Positions 48,797 to 52,219 of a stretch of DNA of 52,219 bases are shown in pieces. Source of the stretch: a virus; IMG/VR virus record IMGVR_UViG_3300025127_000055, positions 1 through 52,219 of that record; one strand, written 5' to 3'. The translations under genes and the position numbers were made by a program. The notes under the pieces were generated by a model, which searched no databases, was not told where the DNA came from, and saw only the letters and a list, made by a program, of their open reading frames with translations. Positions within the stretch are counted from its first letter, which is position 1; every line of letters begins with the position of its first letter.

Positions 48797-48994
48797 TCAC
48801 TTACTACTCTCCCATCTGTCATAATCTCCTAAGTCCTCAACATACACATCATTGACTTGTTCTTTTCCTTCTAATTGAAGTAAGTTATACCAATTCCAAA
48901 CAAATGGATTTAAACCAACTTTTTCATCTATCATTACATCTAAGGTTACTCTATATCTTGTCAACTTCTTACTTTCTGGGATTGTTTGAGACAT
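48797..48994 (-). CDS. 65-aa early protein
   Basis: GAGGT 5 bp before the ATG. KLTRYRVTLDVMIDEKVGLN, PFVWNWYNLLQLEGKEQVND, VYVEDLGDYDRWESSK. The YxVTLDVxV...NPxxWxWxxLL...ExVxVxxxED pattern is common in small marine-phage proteins; role unknown. Confidence 0.7.
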   Translation of the reverse strand: MSQTIPESKKLTRYRVTLDVMIDEKVGLNPFVWNWYNLLQLEGKEQVNDVYVEDLGDYDRWESSK

Positions 48995-49062
48995 GATTAC
49001 CTCGTAAGTGAATTTAGTAGTTTATTGATACAAATATACTCATTCCACACTATATGTAGCAA

Positions 49063-49206
49063 TTAAAACTTTTTAAGCAATTTCTCCGTCTCTGGGTCAA
49101 GTGTCTCTCTCACACCAATCCAGCCATTTTGATTCTGTTCCATTAACGAATCAAGGTACTCATCTTCACTTTTGTATTGAGAGTCATACTCAAACTCAAA
49201 TTCCAT
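49063..49206 (-). CDS. 47-aa early acidic protein
   Basis: Start at 49204-49206; the frame extends upstream to 49248 through the probable promoter (TATTAT, ATAACAAC leader). MEFEFEYDSQYKSEDEYLDS, LMEQNQNGWIGVRETLDPET, then EKLLKKF. Not recognised. Confidence 0.55.
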   Translation of the reverse strand: MEFEFEYDSQYKSEDEYLDSLMEQNQNGWIGVRETLDPETEKLLKKF

Positions 49207-49404
49207 AGTTGTTATAATAAAGGACGAGAGGAAACAAAACACGACCAACTGCTTAAGTTCTACTTAAAAGCGTTTTCCTCTGGGTATCCACTACCTTGAA
49301 AGTCTTATGTTGGTGGGTTTGTTTCCCCACCATTAATATAAACCATTTCCACGAATAACGCAAGTATGTGTGTGTAACCTAACAAACTGGCACACTCACT
49401 CATT
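49207..49404. other. Intergenic region with hairpin and diverged half-site
   Basis: 198 bp. Contains a 7-bp hairpin TGGTGGG / CCCACCA (49311-49317 with 49326-49332). A region around 49360-49400 reads GTGTGCCAGTTTGTTAGG on the minus strand, similar to the GTGACAGTTTGATTAG cassette half-site. TATTAT with an ATAACAAC leader stands at 49209-49219. Probably another diverged cassette. Confidence 0.45.
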
Positions 49405-50229
49405 TTATGATATACGATTCTGAATAAGATTATCATAGGATTGATGCAATTCACATCCAATATAATGACGATTCAAAGATTTGGCAACCATAGCAGTAGT
49501 TCCTGATCCGATAAACGGATCAAGTATCGTATCTCCTTCTTCACTTCCTGATAGAATACAAGGTACGATTAACTCCTCTGGATATACTGCAAAATGTGCT
49601 TCTTTGTATGGTTTAGTTCTTATATTCCATACACTTTTTTTTCTTTTTAATCCTTTACCATCTACAGTTAATTCTTTGATGGCATCAACATTAAAATAAT
49701 AATTCTGATTTTTACTTAATAAGAAAACGTACTCATGTGATTTTGTGCATCTATCTCTTACTGATTCTGGCATTGGATTGGGTTTACTCCATATAATATC
49801 TTGACGTAGATACCACCCATCTTTTCTTAATGCAAATGCCAGAAGCCAAGGGATTCCAATAAGGTCTTTCTCTTTATATCCATCTAACTTATTTCCTCTA
49901 CGATTACACTTAGTAGGTAAATCTTGATTGGTTTTAGATACACTTTGTTTAACTAATCCTTGACCTTTTCCTGGTCTATAGTTATAATAACTATCACCAA
50001 TATTCACCCATAATGTTCCATCATCAGTTAGCACCTCCCTGACACTACGAAACACATCAACTAACTGTTCGATATATTTTTCTGGTGTCTCCTCTGCACC
50101 AATCTGATTGTCTTCTCCACCATAGTTACGAAGTCCATAATATGGTGGCGAAGTAACACACATTTTTACTGGTTCAGTTATTGTAGAGATTGTTTTTCTA
50201 CAGTCTCCGAATAGTATTGTATCCTTCAA
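49405..50229 (-). CDS. Beta-type DNA methyltransferase
   Basis: 274 aa. Motif IV TSPPYYGLR (residues 26-34) precedes motif I DPFIGSGTTA (237-246), the beta-class order of amino-methyltransferases. TSPPY fits cytosine-N4 or adenine-N6 enzymes. Target recognition would be in about 85-200 (TKCNRRGNKLDGYKEKDLIG region). Start is TTG at 50227-50229, overlapping the stop of the 45-aa gene (TTGA), with AGAGGA 9 bp upstream. The next ATG would remove the conserved ILFGDC start. No restriction partner is recognised beside it. Likely modifies phage DNA against host restriction. Confidence 0.88.
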   Translation of the reverse strand: MKDTILFGDCRKTISTITEPVKMCVTSPPYYGLRNYGGEDNQIGAEETPEKYIEQLVDVFRSVREVLTDDGTLWVNIGDSYYNYRPGKGQGLVKQSVSKTNQDLPTKCNRRGNKLDGYKEKDLIGIPWLLAFALRKDGWYLRQDIIWSKPNPMPESVRDRCTKSHEYVFLLSKNQNYYFNVDAIKELTVDGKGLKRKKSVWNIRTKPYKEAHFAVYPEELIVPCILSGSEEGDTILDPFIGSGTTAMVAKSLNRHYIGCELHQSYDNLIQNRIS

Positions 50230-50363
50230 CCTATCAAGTCCTCTAATCCTAAAAACTCTTCCATATAATAGTCACAAGTGACTTCATAATATGCTGATAG
50301 TGCTTCAATATCGTTGGCATCAATACCAACTTTTGCAAATAAATCAAGTGTAGAATCGTGCAT
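50226..50363 (-). CDS. 45-aa acidic protein coupled to methyltransferase
   Basis: ATG at 50361-50363, TGA at 50226-50228. Acidic and helical (DLFAKVGIDANDIEALSAYY, EVTCDYYMEEFLGLEDLIG). First gene after the sigma70 promoter at 50386-50413. Its stop overlaps the TTG of the methyltransferase. Could be a modulator of that enzyme or an independent early peptide. Confidence 0.6.
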   Translation of the reverse strand: MHDSTLDLFAKVGIDANDIEALSAYYEVTCDYYMEEFLGLEDLIG

Positions 50364-50385
50364 TGTTTTAAATGATATTGTTTAT

Positions 50386-50413
50386 ATTATAGCATACTGT
50401 GTGCTATGGTCAA
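50386..50413 (-). promoter_or_regulatory. Sigma70-type early promoter for the methyltransferase operon
   Basis: Minus strand TTGACC (complement of 50408-50413), 16-bp spacer, TATAAT (complement of 50386-50391), 23 bp before the ATG at 50363. The -35 overlaps the stop of the 207-aa gene. Confidence 0.75.
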
Positions 50414-51033
50414 TTTACTAGAAATCTTTTCTCGTAAATAATTAAATCTTTTGGAAAATACAGTACAGTTGATGCTTTTAATGGATTTTGAGTATCTAAT
50501 ACTTTTTTTGCAAGATCAACTGTGAGACCTTTACCATTAGGTAATTCATACAATTCAATACCTAAATGGTCATATTTTTCATCAGTTGGAACTAATACTT
50601 TAGGAAAAGATACTTTTTCTGTAATAGTTAATTGACTTAATTTTTTATTTTCTTTTTTTGTGACTTTAACTATTACTCTCAATCTATTCATATACTCACA
50701 AAAAATGTTAAAATTAGTTCTGTCTCCATTATCTCCTCTAGGGTCAAGATGTTGTGGGCAAAGATATTTTTCTGGAAACTCTAACGGAACTCCGCTTGCA
50801 AACTGTGGGGATAGGTAATGATCTGATACTGGTTTAATACCATTAATTTTATCTTTAAGTGCTTGTTCACTAATTAAATACGAATTAATAGTAGATGCAC
50901 TAAAAATTCTATATCCGTCTCTGCCATGAACCCTATACCAATCAGGGTGGTTAGGGCCCCAAGTGTCTTGCCTGTTTGCCCACCCACTTCTGTAGATTGA
51001 AAGTAAATAATTTTGAACTGGAACTGTTGTCAT
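50410..51033 (-). CDS. Unknown 207-aa protein coupled to SF2 helicase
   Basis: ATG overlaps the helicase stop (ATGA), so the two are co-translated. N-terminal WANRQDTWGPNHPDWYRVHG, RDGYRIFSASTINSYLISEQ, LKDKINGIKPVSDHYLSPQF; the middle has CPQHLDPRGDNGDRTNFNIF; C-terminal GLTVDLAKKVLDTQNPLKAS. Its many His and Asp residues could suggest a nuclease, but no PD-(D/E)XK or HNH motif is clear. Function unknown; a partner of the helicase is likely by coupling. Confidence 0.7.
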   Translation of the reverse strand: MTTVPVQNYLLSIYRSGWANRQDTWGPNHPDWYRVHGRDGYRIFSASTINSYLISEQALKDKINGIKPVSDHYLSPQFASGVPLEFPEKYLCPQHLDPRGDNGDRTNFNIFCEYMNRLRVIVKVTKKENKKLSQLTITEKVSFPKVLVPTDEKYDHLGIELYELPNGKGLTVDLAKKVLDTQNPLKASTVLYFPKDLIIYEKRFLVN

Positions 51034-52196
51034 GATCTTACGATAGAAATAGCTGGTTGCCCATCTGTGAATACGGTATCAACAACTGCCTGTACTTTTT
51101 TAGAAGTGCTGATTCCAACCTTATCATACACTGGAATACATACGATTCCAAACTTCTTGTGACAGTTTCCTAATCGGATTACACGACCAATCGATTGACT
51201 AATACCAATGTAGTCCATTGATCTCAAAAACAATACTGCTTCAAGACCATTGACATTGATACCTTCTGATAGGATACTGTGATGTAAGACTACAAATCTC
51301 TTGTCTGTCTTACCCCAAGCATTGAGAACATCAAAGAACTCTTCTCTGGTTACTTTTTGACCATCAATCACACCACCAGTTTTTGATGTGATATACATGT
51401 AAGAGTAACCTCTCCATGCTAACTCATCAACAAACTTTGAGAGTGCAACTAAATTTACAATTTGCTTTGTTGATCTTGCACATATCAAAACTTTGTTAAC
51501 ATCAACTTCATCAATCGTCTCAATGATATGGTCGCAATCTTTCTCATAACCAAATCGACTATCGTCAGTAACGTCAATCTTTTTGACTACAACTTTAGGT
51601 GGTAAAATATGACCCTCATCAACTAACTTAGGGGCTGGTACATTACAAATGACCTGACCAAAAATGTCACTATCATTCATACCAACTTTCTTAGGTGTCA
51701 AAGAATGTTTTGGTGTAGCAGTAAAGAAGTATGATCTCTGTGCATATATTGAATAATACTCAACTGCTTCGATAAAGTTCTTTTGAACTGAGTTGTGTGC
51801 TTCATCAAAATAGATTGTATCAACATCAATATCTGCTTCCTGTATTCTGTGTAATGAATGATATGTAGTGAATATGATTGTATGCAAGTGTAAAGGATAA
51901 ATACAAAATGTTTTTATCTCTTCTGATTTTGTAGTGCTAGTATGATGTGTCTCTCCTGAGTGAACGTGAAGTACATTAACGTCAGTAATATGCTCAAGAA
52001 AATCTGCTGATAACTGATTTGCAAGTAAGATACGAGGAGCAACCACAACAATAGTTCTTCTGCTATTATTGAATCTGTATTTTGCATCTTCGATCATACA
52101 CATTGTCTTACCACCACCAGTGGGTACAATAATCTGACCTTTATCGCACTGCTGCATAGCAACAAGTGAATCTAACTGATGTGAACGTAATTTCAT
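51030..52196 (-). CDS. SF2 DEAH-box helicase
   Basis: 388 aa. Motif I VPTGGGKT (24-31), motif II DEAH (131-134), motif III TATP (159-162), motif VI QSIGRVIR (334-341), so both RecA domains are present in a compact enzyme. Short N-terminus (RSHQLDSLVAMQ as Q-like motif). Similar helicases occur in marine T4-like phages, and T4 UvsW is a functional analogue for recombination and branch migration. Length is shorter than UvsW (about 500). Role in recombination, origin clearing or restriction-like action is open. Confidence 0.85.
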   Translation of the reverse strand: MKLRSHQLDSLVAMQQCDKGQIIVPTGGGKTMCMIEDAKYRFNNSRRTIVVVAPRILLANQLSADFLEHITDVNVLHVHSGETHHTSTTKSEEIKTFCIYPLHLHTIIFTTYHSLHRIQEADIDVDTIYFDEAHNSVQKNFIEAVEYYSIYAQRSYFFTATPKHSLTPKKVGMNDSDIFGQVICNVPAPKLVDEGHILPPKVVVKKIDVTDDSRFGYEKDCDHIIETIDEVDVNKVLICARSTKQIVNLVALSKFVDELAWRGYSYMYITSKTGGVIDGQKVTREEFFDVLNAWGKTDKRFVVLHHSILSEGINVNGLEAVLFLRSMDYIGISQSIGRVIRLGNCHKKFGIVCIPVYDKVGISTSKKVQAVVDTVFTDGQPAISIVRS

Positions 52197-52219
52197 TAAA
52201 ATCTCATTAATACTATTAG

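Noticed and set aside
49305-49403. 32-codon frame after the methyltransferase
   Set aside because: No Shine-Dalgarno, and it overlaps a hairpin and a diverged cassette half-site. More likely regulatory DNA.

Overview
The window is about 52 kb of a T4-like tailed phage (myovirus) genome. It looks like a marine T4-like phage of the cyanophage or pelagimyophage type. Evidence: the gene order of the T4 head-neck-tail block is kept (gp25, gp6, gp7-like, gp8, ... gp13, gp14, gp15, gp16, gp17, gp18, gp19, gp20, gp67-like, gp21, gp22). T4 gp9 to gp12 are not recognisable and are replaced by a very large DUF4815-type protein and small fibre-like proteins. The DNA is visibly AT-rich, and many tiny early ORFs resemble those of marine T4-like phages. 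No host or photosynthesis gene lies in the window, so the host (Prochlorococcus/Synechococcus or SAR11-like) is inference. Every protein gene I can support is on the minus strand, so transcription runs from high to low coordinates.

Layout from high to low coordinates. 52196-49063: SF2 DEAH helicase, an unknown 207-aa protein, a 45-aa acidic protein and a beta-type DNA methyltransferase. A consensus sigma70-type promoter (50386-50413) drives the 45-aa gene and the methyltransferase. 48994-42315: about 25 very small, mostly acidic early-type ORFs, many overlapping by ATGA or TAATG. They are punctuated by at least ten related intergenic cassettes: palindrome or half-palindrome, stem-loop, TATAAT box, ATAACAAA-like leader. 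These resemble the promoter-early stem-loop (PeSL) cassettes described in T4-type phages. One is followed by a HicA-like gene bounded by 11-bp direct repeats. 42311-41702: about 600 bp without a convincing gene. It holds two back-to-back consensus sigma70 promoters, one of them the only strong plus-strand promoter I found, plus repeated TATAAG motifs and an inverted repeat. This is the most unusual non-coding stretch.

41701-38502: a small accessory block with a 39-aa membrane protein (GTG start), a glycosyltransferase-like protein, two small zinc or basic proteins and a one-TM protein. 38444-1: the late structural module. Late promoters of the T4 type (NATAAATA) precede gp25, gp8, the fibre-like cluster, gp18, gp20, gp67 and gp22. 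In several the stop codon of the upstream gene is the TAA inside the promoter. The baseplate wedge (gp25, gp6, gp7, gp8) is followed by adhesin-like proteins, the neck (gp13-gp15), the packaging motor (gp16, gp17), the tail (gp18, gp19), the portal (gp20) and the prohead core/protease (gp67, gp21, gp22). gp22 is cut by the window edge.

Several structural proteins are much longer than in T4 because they carry the same small beta-rich repeat modules (GxGY repeats, an RG-GT-H-G module, and an HxFxxGExVxY module). These look like decoration cassettes shared between otherwise unrelated virion proteins. Functions are assigned by recalled family similarity and motifs only. No database search was possible.
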